NCBI RefSeq assembly: GCF_000621505.1
Contig: NZ_JHYD01000023.1
Span: 62,001-126,000, forward strand
Length of the DNA stretch: 64,000 bases
Source: Ruminiclostridium cellobioparum DSM 1351 = ATCC 15832
GTDB taxonomy: Bacteria; Bacillota; Clostridia; Acetivibrionales; DSM-1351
Direction of reading: 5' to 3'
Made by a program: the position numbers and the translations under genes. Each line of letters opens with the position of its first letter. Positions within the stretch are counted from its first letter, which is position 1. Below the pieces are notes generated by a model that was given only the letters and a program-made list of their open reading frames with translations, searched no databases and was not told where the DNA came from. Below are positions 47,978-56,515 of this stretch, in pieces.

Positions 47978-48163
47978 GAAAAGGGGAATCCCCTTTCCGG
48001 TTTCAGGAGGGTGCTCAGAAATGTGAAACATTTCGTCGAAGGGAACCTAGGGTTCCCTAGCGAAAGAAAATTTGCTTGCTATGAAATAAGAACTAAAAAA
48101 CCAAGCGAAGCGAATTTTTCTTGTTATATCCGGCGCAGACAAATGTGGTTACGCCACCTTTGT
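47978..48163 (+). repeat. Array of short hairpins between T-box and gltX
   Basis: At least four hairpins follow each other: AAAGGGG-AAT-CCCCTTT (near 47980), GAAATGT-GAA-ACATTTC (48018-48034), AGGGAACC-TAG-GGTTCCCT (48040-48058), and ACAAATGTGG-TTACG-CCACCTTTGT (48139-48163). A looser pairing of AAATTTGCTT with AAGCGAATTT spans 48066-48118. The second has the same GTGAAAC core as the palindromes at 7939 and 40433. No reading frame with a ribosome site is present. Confidence 0.65.
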
Positions 48164-48207
48164 TCTTAATAAAAATAATACTATATTACGGAAAGGAGTT
48201 AGATACC

Positions 48208-49659
48208 ATGCAAACCAGAACCAGATTTGCACCAAGTCCAACCGGTTACATGCACATCGGCAACTTGAGAACCGCGCTGTATGAATATTTGATAGCCAGA
48301 AAAGAAAACGGAAAGTTTATTTTAAGAATAGAGGATACTGATCAGGAACGTTTTGTTGAAGGTGCGGTTGATATTATTTACAAGACTTTAAAGCTGGCCG
48401 GACTTGTTCATGATGAGGGTCCTGATATCGGCGGAGCTTACGGTCCCTATGTGCAAAGTGAAAGAAAGGGCATGTATCTGGAATATGCCAAAAAGCTGGT
48501 TGATTTAGGCGGAGCATATTACTGCTTCTGTTCCAAGGATAGGCTTGCCGCCCTTAAGGAAGAGCAGGAGACTGCCGGCCTTGGCCACAGATATGACCGC
48601 CACTGTCTCAATCTTTCCAGGGAAGAAATCCAACACAAGCTTGCCAATAATGAACCCTATGTCATCAGACAAAAAATGCCTGACACAGGTACAACCAGCT
48701 TTGAAGATGCAGTTTATGGGATAATTACTGTTGACAACAGCGAGCTTGACGACCAGATTCTCATAAAGACCGACGGGCTTCCCACCTATAACTTTGCCAA
48801 TGTTATAGATGACCATCAGATGGCTATTTCACATGTTGTAAGAGGTAATGAGTACCTGGCCTCCACACCGAAGTACAATCTCTTGTACCAGGCATACGGC
48901 TGGGATATTCCCACCTATGTACATGTTCCATTGATATTGAAGGCTTCAGGACAAAAACTCAGCAAGAGAGCCGGAGATCCTTCCTTTGAGGACCTGGTTT
49001 CCATGGGTTACCTGGTTGAGGCAATAGTAAACTATGTGGTCCTCCTTGGCTGGAGTCCCGGAGACAACAGAGAGATTTACTCTCTTAAGGAGCTGGAGGA
49101 GATTTTCGACATCAAGGGTATCAGTAAATCACCGGCTATCTTTGATATAAACAAACTTACCTGGATGAATGGCGAATATATCAGAAAAATGCCCGTTGAA
49201 GAGTTCCACAAACTGGCTCTGCCCTATTATGAAAAAGCCATAACCAACAAAAATATTGACACTATAAAGCTAAGCAAATTGCTGCAGCTAAGGACCGAAA
49301 TCCTGACCACCATACCCGAAACTGTGGACTTTATTGATGAGCTTCCCGATTATGATATACAGATGTATGTTCACAAGAAGAGCAAAACCACCCTTGAGAA
49401 TTCTCTGGAAAGCCTGAATTCAGTGCTTCCTGTGTTGGAAGCCATCAGTGACTGGAATTTTGATGCTATCCATGAAGCACTGTTTGCACATATTGAAGCT
49501 CTGGGTATTAAGAACAGTCTTATGCTCTGGCCTATAAGAACCGCTGTTTCAGGCAAGGCGGTTACTCCCGGCGGAGCTGTCGAAATAGCTGATATCCTTG
49601 GAAAAGAAGAAACCCTTAAGCGAATCGGAATTGGTATCGAAAAGCTGAAAAGCTGCTGA
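48208..49659 (+). CDS. gltX: Glutamyl-tRNA synthetase
   Basis: 483 aa from ATG at 48208 (AAAGGAG ten bases before). Class I motifs [19 protein letters not shown] and KLSKRAGD (KMSKS variant), CxC-like CFCS near residue 107, and an anticodon-binding C-terminal domain. It charges tRNA-Glu. It begins a gltX-glnS operon behind a T-box and a structured leader of about 700 bases. Since GlnRS is also encoded, this GluRS need not misacylate tRNA-Gln; whether it is discriminating cannot be told by eye. Confidence 0.97.
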   Translation: MQTRTRFAPSPTGYMHIGNLRTALYEYLIARKENGKFILRIEDTDQERFVEGAVDIIYKTLKLAGLVHDEGPDIGGAYGPYVQSERKGMYLEYAKKLVDLGGAYYCFCSKDRLAALKEEQETAGLGHRYDRHCLNLSREEIQHKLANNEPYVIRQKMPDTGTTSFEDAVYGIITVDNSELDDQILIKTDGLPTYNFANVIDDHQMAISHVVRGNEYLASTPKYNLLYQAYGWDIPTYVHVPLILKASGQKLSKRAGDPSFEDLVSMGYLVEAIVNYVVLLGWSPGDNREIYSLKELEEIFDIKGISKSPAIFDINKLTWMNGEYIRKMPVEEFHKLALPYYEKAITNKNIDTIKLSKLLQLRTEILTTIPETVDFIDELPDYDIQMYVHKKSKTTLENSLESLNSVLPVLEAISDWNFDAIHEALFAHIEALGIKNSLMLWPIRTAVSGKAVTPGGAVEIADILGKEETLKRIGIGIEKLKSC

Positions 49660-49746
49660 TTATAAACACTATATATGCTATATAATACTGTAAGATACAA
49701 ATCAGACAGTCAAAAAATTTGACTTATTATATATGGAGGTAAAACA

Positions 49747-51465
49747 ATGGCTGACGAAATTATAAACAACCCGGCAATTGAAGAAGAAAACCCCGTCCCG
49801 TCAAACTTTATATATGACTTTATTGATGAGGACCTGGCCGCCGGGAGGGTACCCGATAATATTATAAGAACAAGATTTCCTCCCGAACCCAACGGTTATC
49901 TTCATATAGGCCATGCCAAAGCTATATGCATTGATTTTGGCACTGCACTGAAATATGGCGGCAAATGCAATCTTAGATTTGACGATACAAACCCCAGCAA
50001 GGAAGATGTGGAATACGTGGAGTCCATCCAGGAGGATGTAAAATGGCTGGGTTTCAACTGGGACAATATATTTTATGCATCGGAATATTTCGGTACTATG
50101 TACGAATGTGCAGTTAAACTTATCAAGGACGGAAAAGCCTTTGTCTGTGACCTGACTGCCGAGCAGATACGCGAGCACAGGGGGACTCTCACCGAACCCG
50201 GCAAAAACAGCCCTTACAGGGAGAGATCGGTAGAGGAAAACCTGGATTTATTCGAAAGAATGAAAAACGGTGAATTTCCCGACGGTTCAAAGGTGTTAAG
50301 AGCTAAAATCGATATGGCTTCACCAAATATAAACATGAGGGATCCGGTCATATACAGAATCCTCAGAGCGCATCACCACAGGACCGGAGATCAATGGTGC
50401 ATCTATCCCATGTATGATTATGCCCATCCCATTGAGGACGTTGTGGAGGGTATCACCCATTCCCTCTGCTCCCTTGAGTTTGAGGATCACAGACCTCTTT
50501 ATGACTGGGTCAAGGTGAATGTTGACCTGCCTGCAAAACCAAGGCAGATCGAGTTTGCACGTTTGAATCTGGCATATACACAGATGAGCAAACGGAAACT
50601 TCTTCAACTGGTGAACGAAAAGTATGTGAGCGGCTGGGATGATCCCAGAATGCCCACTATTTCAGGCCTGAGAAGGCGCGGATATACTCCAGGCTCAATC
50701 AGGACCTTCTGTGAAAAAATAGGTGTTGCAAAAAACAACAGCCTTGTTGACTTTGCGCTGCTGGAACATTGCATAAGAGATGAGCTGAACTTCAGCGCAT
50801 CAAGGGTTATGGCCGTATTAAGACCGTTGAAGGTAGTTATAGAAAACTACCCCGAGGGTCAGGTGGAATGGTTTGATGTGGAAAATAATCCCGAGAATCC
50901 TGAGATGGGCACAAGAAAATTGCCTTTCTCAAGAGAAATTTATATTGAGCAGGATGACTTTATGGAAGATCCTCCGAATAAATTCTTCCGTTTGGCTCCC
51001 GGCAAAGAGGTCCGTTTAAAGAACACTTACTTTATAACCTGCCGGAGTGTGGTAAAGGATGAGACTACCGGAGAGATCGTCGAGCTGAGATGCACTTACG
51101 ATCCTGAATCCAAGGGCGGCAACTCCCCCGACGGCAGGAAGGTAAAAGGTACGCTTCACTGGGTATCGGCATCCCACGCCGTAAAAGCCGAGGTCAGGTT
51201 ATATGATCACCTGTTTATGAAAATCGATCCCGAGGATGTTGAAGAAGGTAAGGATTTCAGATCAAATATTAACCCAAATTCTCTTGAAATTATTGAGAAC
51301 TGTATGGTTGAGCCCGATCTCGTAAGGGCAAAACCCGGAGACAGGTTCCAATTCCTGAGAATGGGCTACTATTGTGTTGACAACGACTCAACTGAAAACA
51401 AGCTGATTTTCAACCGGACAGTAGGTCTTAAGGACACCTGGGCAAAGGTGGTTACAAAGGGCTAA
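49747..51465 (+). CDS. glnS: Glutaminyl-tRNA synthetase
   Basis: 572 aa, TGGAGG before the ATG. Class I motifs [17 protein letters not shown] and MSKRKL, the catalytic-domain segment [11 protein letters not shown], and two beta-barrel anticodon domains in the C-terminal half. It charges tRNA-Gln directly. Most Firmicutes make Gln-tRNA through GatCAB; GlnRS in clostridia is usually ascribed to transfer. It follows gltX by 87 bases and shares its T-box. Confidence 0.97.
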   Translation: MADEIINNPAIEEENPVPSNFIYDFIDEDLAAGRVPDNIIRTRFPPEPNGYLHIGHAKAICIDFGTALKYGGKCNLRFDDTNPSKEDVEYVESIQEDVKWLGFNWDNIFYASEYFGTMYECAVKLIKDGKAFVCDLTAEQIREHRGTLTEPGKNSPYRERSVEENLDLFERMKNGEFPDGSKVLRAKIDMASPNINMRDPVIYRILRAHHHRTGDQWCIYPMYDYAHPIEDVVEGITHSLCSLEFEDHRPLYDWVKVNVDLPAKPRQIEFARLNLAYTQMSKRKLLQLVNEKYVSGWDDPRMPTISGLRRRGYTPGSIRTFCEKIGVAKNNSLVDFALLEHCIRDELNFSASRVMAVLRPLKVVIENYPEGQVEWFDVENNPENPEMGTRKLPFSREIYIEQDDFMEDPPNKFFRLAPGKEVRLKNTYFITCRSVVKDETTGEIVELRCTYDPESKGGNSPDGRKVKGTLHWVSASHAVKAEVRLYDHLFMKIDPEDVEEGKDFRSNINPNSLEIIENCMVEPDLVRAKPGDRFQFLRMGYYCVDNDSTENKLIFNRTVGLKDTWAKVVTKG

Positions 51466-51481
51466 TAATTTTATGGAGGTC

Positions 51482-51526
51482 ATGCGGGGGATTCATTTAT
51501 CTCCCGCAGATAGGGAGATTATATGA
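51482..51526 (+). promoter_or_regulatory. Hairpin and 14-codon upstream frame before apgM
   Basis: GGAGGTC is followed at once by an ATG (51482) opening MRGIHLSPADREII, whose TGA overlaps the apgM ATG (ATGA). The same bases hold the stem TGCGGGGGA/TCTCCCGCA, and AGGGAG for apgM lies just after the stem. Either translational coupling or a hairpin guarding the ribosome site is possible. Confidence 0.45.
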
Positions 51527-52737
51527 AATATGTTGTTGTTTTAGGTGACGGCATGGCAGATTATCCCATGAAGGAATTGGATAACAAAACACCGCTGCAG
51601 TATGCAAAAAAGCCGAATATAGATATGCTTGCCAAAAAAGGTACCGTAGGTCTGGTCAAGACTATTCCGGAAGGAATCCCTCCTGGAAGTGACGCAGCCA
51701 ACCTTTCGGTTATGGGCTATAACCCCCGGGTATACTATACCGGACGCTCTCCGCTGGAAGCTGTCAGCATGGGTATCAGCCTCCTGCCCACCGATGTGGC
51801 ACTTCGCTGCAATCTGGTTTATTTATCGGAGGACGAGTCAAACTATGCCGACAGGACCATGATCGATTACAGTTCCGACGAAATCTCAACCGAGGAGGCA
51901 CGGATACTGATAGAAGCAGTAAATGCAGCTTTGAAAAACCAAAACATTAATTTTTATCCAGGCATAAGCTACCGGCATTGTCTGGTGTGGAGCAACGGAA
52001 AAACAGGGCTGGGCTGTACTCCTCCCCACGATATTCTAGAGAGAAAAGTTACCGATTATCTTCCAAAGGAAGAATCCGGAATGTTGCTGGACTTAATGAT
52101 AAAGAGCTACGATATTTTGAAGGATCACCCCGTAAACCGGTCCAGAAGAGACCGCGGGCTCAGGCCGGCCAATTCAATTTGGCTCTGGGGAGAAGGCAGA
52201 AAACCTGCTCTGGCCTCCTTCAGTGAAAAGTACGGCAAGACCGGAACCATGATATCGGCAGTTGACCTGTTAAAGGGCATCGGCCTGTGTGCAGGCCTGG
52301 AATCCGTTGACGTAGAGGGAGCAACAGGGAATATCCATACAAATTTTATTGGAAAGGCCAACGCTGCCATAGCAGAACTGGACAGCGGCAAAGACTTTGT
52401 TTATGTCCATGTTGAAGCTCCTGATGAGTGCGGACACAGATATGAAATTGAAAACAAGGTAAAATCAATTGAATACCTGGACCAGAAAATTGTCGCTCCC
52501 ATACTTGAAGGGCTGAAAAAGCACAGGGATTACAGGGTTTTGGTGCTCCCCGACCATCCCACACCGCTGAGTCTACGCACTCATACTTCCGAACCTGTTC
52601 CGTTCATAATATATGACAGCACCCGGGAAGTTGTTTCGGAGGCACAGTGCTATGATGAGGCAGAAGCCGGGAAGACAGGTATTTTCGTCGGAGAAGGCTA
52701 TAAACTGATGGATTGGTTCATAACCGGAAAAATATAG
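51523..52737 (+). CDS. apgM: Cofactor-independent phosphoglycerate mutase, archaeal-type
   Basis: 404 aa. Alkaline-phosphatase-like metalloenzyme of the ApgM group (related to GpmI and often misnamed homoserine kinase): VVVLGDGMADYP at the N-terminus, GSDAANLSVMGYNP with the catalytic Ser, and VHVEAPDECGHR and PDHPTPLSLRTHT with metal ligands near the C-terminus. It interconverts 3- and 2-phosphoglycerate. AGGGAG lies five bases before the ATG. It lies after glnS and may be co-transcribed. Whether it is the main glycolytic mutase cannot be told here. Confidence 0.92.
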   Translation: MKYVVVLGDGMADYPMKELDNKTPLQYAKKPNIDMLAKKGTVGLVKTIPEGIPPGSDAANLSVMGYNPRVYYTGRSPLEAVSMGISLLPTDVALRCNLVYLSEDESNYADRTMIDYSSDEISTEEARILIEAVNAALKNQNINFYPGISYRHCLVWSNGKTGLGCTPPHDILERKVTDYLPKEESGMLLDLMIKSYDILKDHPVNRSRRDRGLRPANSIWLWGEGRKPALASFSEKYGKTGTMISAVDLLKGIGLCAGLESVDVEGATGNIHTNFIGKANAAIAELDSGKDFVYVHVEAPDECGHRYEIENKVKSIEYLDQKIVAPILEGLKKHRDYRVLVLPDHPTPLSLRTHTSEPVPFIIYDSTREVVSEAQCYDEAEAGKTGIFVGEGYKLMDWFITGKI

Positions 52738-52746
52738 TGAATTTAT

Positions 52747-52797
52747 TACCCCCGCAGCCGGTGTCCCTTGGAAACACCGTCTGCGGGGGTTGTTTTT
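52747..52797. terminator. Strong terminator between apgM and leuA
   Basis: ACCCCCGCAG and CTGCGGGGGT form the base of a long stem with further GGTGTC/GACACC-like pairing inside, followed by TTGTTTTT. It serves apgM on the plus strand and perhaps leuA on the minus strand. Confidence 0.88.
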
Positions 52798-52811
52798 GAA
52801 ATGTGCTTTTG

Positions 52812-54368
52812 TCAATTCACCTTTTCCAGAATTATTGCATTCAGCCCGTTTATCAGGGCAAGTGCACTGGCCTTGATCACGTCTGTGTCCATGGCCCTGG
52901 CCGTATAAATTTTTTCGTCGTGGCAGATCCTGATGCTGACCCTTCCCAGCGCTTCCTTCCCTCTTGACATGCTGCTGATCTTATATTCCTTAAGGTCCAC
53001 ATCCAGGCCTGTAATATCCTTTATTGCCGTATATAATGCATCGATTGGACCATCTCCCACAGCACTGTGCTTGAAGGTCTCATTCCCTTTTTTCAGCTTG
53101 ATTGTGGCAGTGGGAAAAATATCATTACTTATTACCTGGAAGGAAACCAGTTCGTAAAGGTCAAGCCCCGCACCGGCACTGCCGTGTCCGCCGTCAGCCC
53201 TGCTGCTGTTATGCCTTTGGAGCAGGTAGTAGACGTCATAGTCGTAAACTTCCTTTTTAGCATCGGCAAGTTCCAGAAATTGATTAAAGAGAGCTTCGAA
53301 TTCCGTTTCACTATGATACCTGTAACCCAGTTTTTCGGCTGCATTCCGAAATGCGTGGCGGCCCGACCTGGCCGTCAGGATTATATCCATTTTCTCCACT
53401 CCCACATCTTCCGGGGCAATGACTTCATAAACCGCTCTGTCTTTGAGCAGACCGTCCTGATGTATTCCCGAAGAATGTGCAAAAGCATTGTCCCCGGTTA
53501 TTGCCTTGTTAACCTGTATGTCCAGTCCCGTCAGATTGCTCACCAGTCTGGAAGTTCTGCAAATTTCTTTTGTATTGATATCGGTGTGGGCATCATAGTA
53601 GGCAGACCGCAGTTTCATGGCCATCACCACTTCCTCAAGGGCCGCATTTCCCGCCCTTTCCCCAAGGCCGTTGATTGTACACTCGATTTTGTCGGCACCG
53701 TTCTTTATGGCGGCCAGGGTGTTTGCTGTGGCAAGCCCCGTATCGTTATGGCAGTGAACGCTCAAAATAACCTTGTCATTAAGATTTTTCAAACGGTAAT
53801 TGAGCTTTCCTATGAGTTCTCCGAACTCTTCAGGCACCGCATAACCAACTGTGTCAGGAATATTGATCATAGTTGCCCCTGCTTTTACAACGGCCTCAAT
53901 AGTTTTCCACAAATATTCGAATTCCGATCTGGAGGCGTCTTCCGTTGAATACTGGACATGGGGCATTAATGTTTTGGCATACTTTACGGCATCCACTCCC
54001 ATTTCCATTACTTCCTCCATTGTCTTGTTAAATTTTTTATTGACGTGAACCTCAGATGTCCCGAGCACTATATGGATTAATGGATTTTGAGCCATTTTTA
54101 TACTCTGGTATACCGCATCAATATCACTTTTTACCGCTCTTGCCAGAGCAGTAATCATGATGCTGCCGTTACCGATTTGTGACGCTATTTCTTTTATTGA
54201 ATTGAAATCTCCCTGGGATGAAGCAGCAAAGCCGGCTTCAATGATATCAACATTTAATGCCTTCAGCTGGTGTGCCAATTCAATTTTCTCATGCAGATTC
54301 AATTTGGCTCCGGGAACCTGTTCTCCGTCCCGCAAAGTTGTGTCAAGTACAAGTATCTTTCTGCTCAT
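52812..54368 (-). CDS. leuA: 2-isopropylmalate synthase
   Basis: 518 aa. HMGL-like barrel with [31 protein letters not shown] and [12 protein letters not shown], then a C-terminal LeuA regulatory domain (about residues 390-518) that senses leucine. It condenses acetyl-CoA with 2-oxoisovalerate, the first step of leucine synthesis. The upstream Leu-type T-box agrees with this role rather than with citramalate synthase. It stands alone; leuCDB are not in the window. Confidence 0.95.
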   Translation of the reverse strand: MSRKILVLDTTLRDGEQVPGAKLNLHEKIELAHQLKALNVDIIEAGFAASSQGDFNSIKEIASQIGNGSIMITALARAVKSDIDAVYQSIKMAQNPLIHIVLGTSEVHVNKKFNKTMEEVMEMGVDAVKYAKTLMPHVQYSTEDASRSEFEYLWKTIEAVVKAGATMINIPDTVGYAVPEEFGELIGKLNYRLKNLNDKVILSVHCHNDTGLATANTLAAIKNGADKIECTINGLGERAGNAALEEVVMAMKLRSAYYDAHTDINTKEICRTSRLVSNLTGLDIQVNKAITGDNAFAHSSGIHQDGLLKDRAVYEVIAPEDVGVEKMDIILTARSGRHAFRNAAEKLGYRYHSETEFEALFNQFLELADAKKEVYDYDVYYLLQRHNSSRADGGHGSAGAGLDLYELVSFQVISNDIFPTATIKLKKGNETFKHSAVGDGPIDALYTAIKDITGLDVDLKEYKISSMSRGKEALGRVSIRICHDEKIYTARAMDTDVIKASALALINGLNAIILEKVN

Positions 54369-54487
54369 AGAAAAACCTCCATAAAATGATTTAATATTTA
54401 GTTTCAGTCAGCTGCTCAAACCCGGAATTTGAACAGCTGTTTTTCGTCTTGAAAAGCCTCAATTATAGAATTTTTTTACTTTTCAGG

Positions 54488-54730
54488 ACAACAAAAAGCC
54501 CCCTCTCAGTATAGAGACGAGGCTGACTCGCGGTACCACTCTAATTAATTCTTAAGAATTCGCTCTTTCGACGGCTATTACCATCTATCCCTGTAACGGT
54601 GGAATTCCGGCTTACCCTACTTGTCGGGCAGCAGTTCGTGGATGAGTTCAAAATCATCAAGACTGCCGGCTCGCACCAAATGCCGGCTCTCTGTAAGCTT
54701 TCAGATTTCTAATATTTCCAGTCATTACCT
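54488..54730 (-). promoter_or_regulatory. T-box leader of leuA (probable Leu specifier CTC)
   Basis: On the minus strand: AGAGAGCCGG of stem I, GAACTCATCC with CTC at 54646-54644 in the specifier position, the T-box core AGAGTGGTACCGCGAG (near 54528-54543), and a terminator GCCTC...GGGGGC with TTTTT (54493-54524). CTC is the usual Leu specifier in leu T-boxes. Confidence 0.92.
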
Positions 54731-54744
54731 TTAACATTTATTAA

Positions 54745-54773
54745 ATGATAACCTAATCGCTTAAAATTGTCAA
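54745..54773 (-). promoter_or_regulatory. Sigma-A promoter of leuA
   Basis: On the minus strand TTGACA (54768-54773) and TATCAT (54745-54750) are 17 bases apart, directly upstream of the T-box leader. Confidence 0.8.
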
Positions 54774-54802
54774 TAACCAAATTAAGGAGATGTGCCGGCT
54801 GG

Positions 54803-55483
54803 TTAAATCATTCTGGTTACACTGGCCGGAGTTATGCCGAAATTTTTCCAGTCAATATATCTTACATCTTCACTCCAGCCGTCATATACCTGAACAAAGG
54901 TTCTGTTGTTACAATGCTCCCTGCTGCTGCCGAACTCTCTATAACCGGTAACTGTTACGGTATGCCCCTCATAATCACCGCAAGCAATGTTCAGCAATAC
55001 AGGATTCATGTCATCTATACTGTTTTTAATTGCCTTTAATTTTCCAATATATATATTATTTGGCTTGCTGCGCTCATAACCAAACTTTTTCCAGGTATCT
55101 CCAACCATTGTCTTTATTTCAAAGGGAGTGTATATGAATAAATCTCTCAAAATTCCTGATTTCTCCGGGTCATACCCGTGCTTTACTCCTATTTCCCTGA
55201 CTATGGCATATATCTCATGGATATCTGATGGAATCTCATGAAACCCCAACGCTGAGTAATACTTCATAATCCTGGTTATGGAAGCCAGGGTGCAGTTATT
55301 CCGATTATCCGGCCCAAAAATAGTTTGCTTGAAATTTAAAATTTGCTCTATTTTTTTACTCTTTTTTTGTTCCCAGCCTGTCCCAAGCTCAAAAACTACA
55401 TATCTTTCAAGATCTTCAATCCCTCCGTAGCCGTTAAACTCCTTATGCTGACCGTTCTGCTTCAGATTGCCTGCCTCCGACAT
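54803..55483 (-). CDS. C39-like (papain-fold) cysteine peptidase family protein
   Basis: 226 aa with no signal peptide or membrane segment. A Cys-His-Asp arrangement typical of C39-like peptidases is seen: Cys64 in NRNNCTLASITRIMKYY, His174 in YEGHTVTVTGYREF and Asp201 in VYDGWSEDVRYIDW. The rest of the protein is not recognised. A GGGAGG lies 13 bases before the ATG, rather far. No ABC exporter with a C39 domain is next to it, so it is not a leader peptidase of a bacteriocin exporter. Role unknown. Confidence 0.65.
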   Translation of the reverse strand: MSEAGNLKQNGQHKEFNGYGGIEDLERYVVFELGTGWEQKKSKKIEQILNFKQTIFGPDNRNNCTLASITRIMKYYSALGFHEIPSDIHEIYAIVREIGVKHGYDPEKSGILRDLFIYTPFEIKTMVGDTWKKFGYERSKPNNIYIGKLKAIKNSIDDMNPVLLNIACGDYEGHTVTVTGYREFGSSREHCNNRTFVQVYDGWSEDVRYIDWKNFGITPASVTRMI

Positions 55484-55607
55484 ATTTGGCCTGCGACCTC
55501 CCTTCGGTTATTCATTTATATACCTTCTGACGGAAAATGTGTTCCATACTTCATAATATGTAAAGAATAACATTTGGGTTCAAATTGAAAGTCATTGGCA
55601 CCATAGG

Positions 55608-56111
55608 CTATTTTTTAATAGTTATGGTTTTAATAATAGCTTCAACTTCATTAAAATTCTGTTTCTTATCGGCACTATAAATAGTTATATAGTATTGATC
55701 ATTATAACTGAACAGCACATAGTAAACCCTTTCTCCAAGAAAATACTTATCAGCAGTTATTTCTTTATTTATCTTAAAAGACTTGGGTTCAATATTCTTT
55801 TTATCAAATTCATCTTCATAACTCTTTACAAATTCCTTGCCTTTCTTACCCTTCAAACCGATAATTACCAGCATTGCCGGATTCTTTTTGACAACATTAA
55901 GTTCTTCTTTTGACAACAAAATGTTTATTTGTTCCGGCAGCGAATCATCAGTAAAATACCAGTTCCCGGGATAATTTAGTGAGAACTTAAATTCTGTATT
56001 AGTATATATTTTACTCTCTGTAAGTTTTTTGCTATTCGCCGGTAAGAAACCCGCAAGTATCAATGATAGTGTTAAAAAACAACATAATATTGCTTTTCTA
56101 TAGAAGAGCAT
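55608..56111 (-). CDS. Small exported protein, PsbP/DUF1795-like
   Basis: 167 aa with a hydrophobic signal or anchor segment (residues 6-27, AILCCFLTLSLILAGFLPA). The mature part has KFSLNYPGNWYFTDD followed by alternating strands and ends VEAIIKTITIKK, the pattern of PsbP-like single-domain exported proteins. No catalytic residues are visible. Function unknown. It is divergent from the 42-codon gene at 56250. Confidence 0.6.
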   Translation of the reverse strand: MLFYRKAILCCFLTLSLILAGFLPANSKKLTESKIYTNTEFKFSLNYPGNWYFTDDSLPEQINILLSKEELNVVKKNPAMLVIIGLKGKKGKEFVKSYEDEFDKKNIEPKSFKINKEITADKYFLGERVYYVLFSYNDQYYITIYSADKKQNFNEVEAIIKTITIKK

Positions 56112-56249
56112 TTTTAATATACCTCTCTAACTTATTTATATTTTCATTTTATACTAATTATCAACAAGTGATAAGTCCTGAATAAAATTTATCTATTTAC
56201 AGATTATATTACTGAATATCTTGGAAAATCTCTCTCAAAGGAGTTATTT

Positions 56250-56378
56250 ATGTTTAAAGGAAAAAAGAACAAGAGTACCTCAAAACCCAATGCACAAAAC
56301 AAAGCAGAGCAAGCAGCCATTCAGAATCCTGATAATCCAAAGTTCAGTGATAAGTTTAAAGGAAAGCTGGATGATTGA
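56250..56378 (+). CDS. Small basic/Asn-Lys-rich protein, 42 aa
   Basis: ATG at 56250 with AAAGGAG eight bases upstream, 42 codons, TGA at 56376-56378. The product begins MFKGKKNKSTSKPNAQNKAE and ends KFSDKFKGKLDD: hydrophilic, no cysteine, no membrane segment, with the repeat FKGK at both ends. A terminator follows 20 bases later, so this looks like a genuine single-gene unit. No family recognised; small spore or nucleic-acid-binding proteins are possibilities. Confidence 0.6.
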   Translation: MFKGKKNKSTSKPNAQNKAEQAAIQNPDNPKFSDKFKGKLDD

Positions 56379-56397
56379 TGATGATTTCTTATTGGAC

Positions 56398-56429
56398 AAA
56401 AGACCATGTAACAGGTTACGTGGTCTTTT
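56398..56429 (+). terminator. Terminator after the 42-codon gene
   Basis: AAAAGACCA and TGGTCTTTT with an inner GTAAC/TTAC stem and a three- to four-base loop, ending in T's on the plus strand. Confidence 0.82.
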
Positions 56430-56515
56430 AATGTAAATTCAAACCGGTAAAATAATTTTATACTCACTTTATTCATGTTTATGCAGCTGTGGATTTATTT
56501 AAATTACTCCTGCTG

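Noticed and set aside
53067-53948. Plus-strand 293-codon frame inside leuA
   Set aside because: Antisense to a well-supported LeuA; the length follows from codon bias on the other strand.
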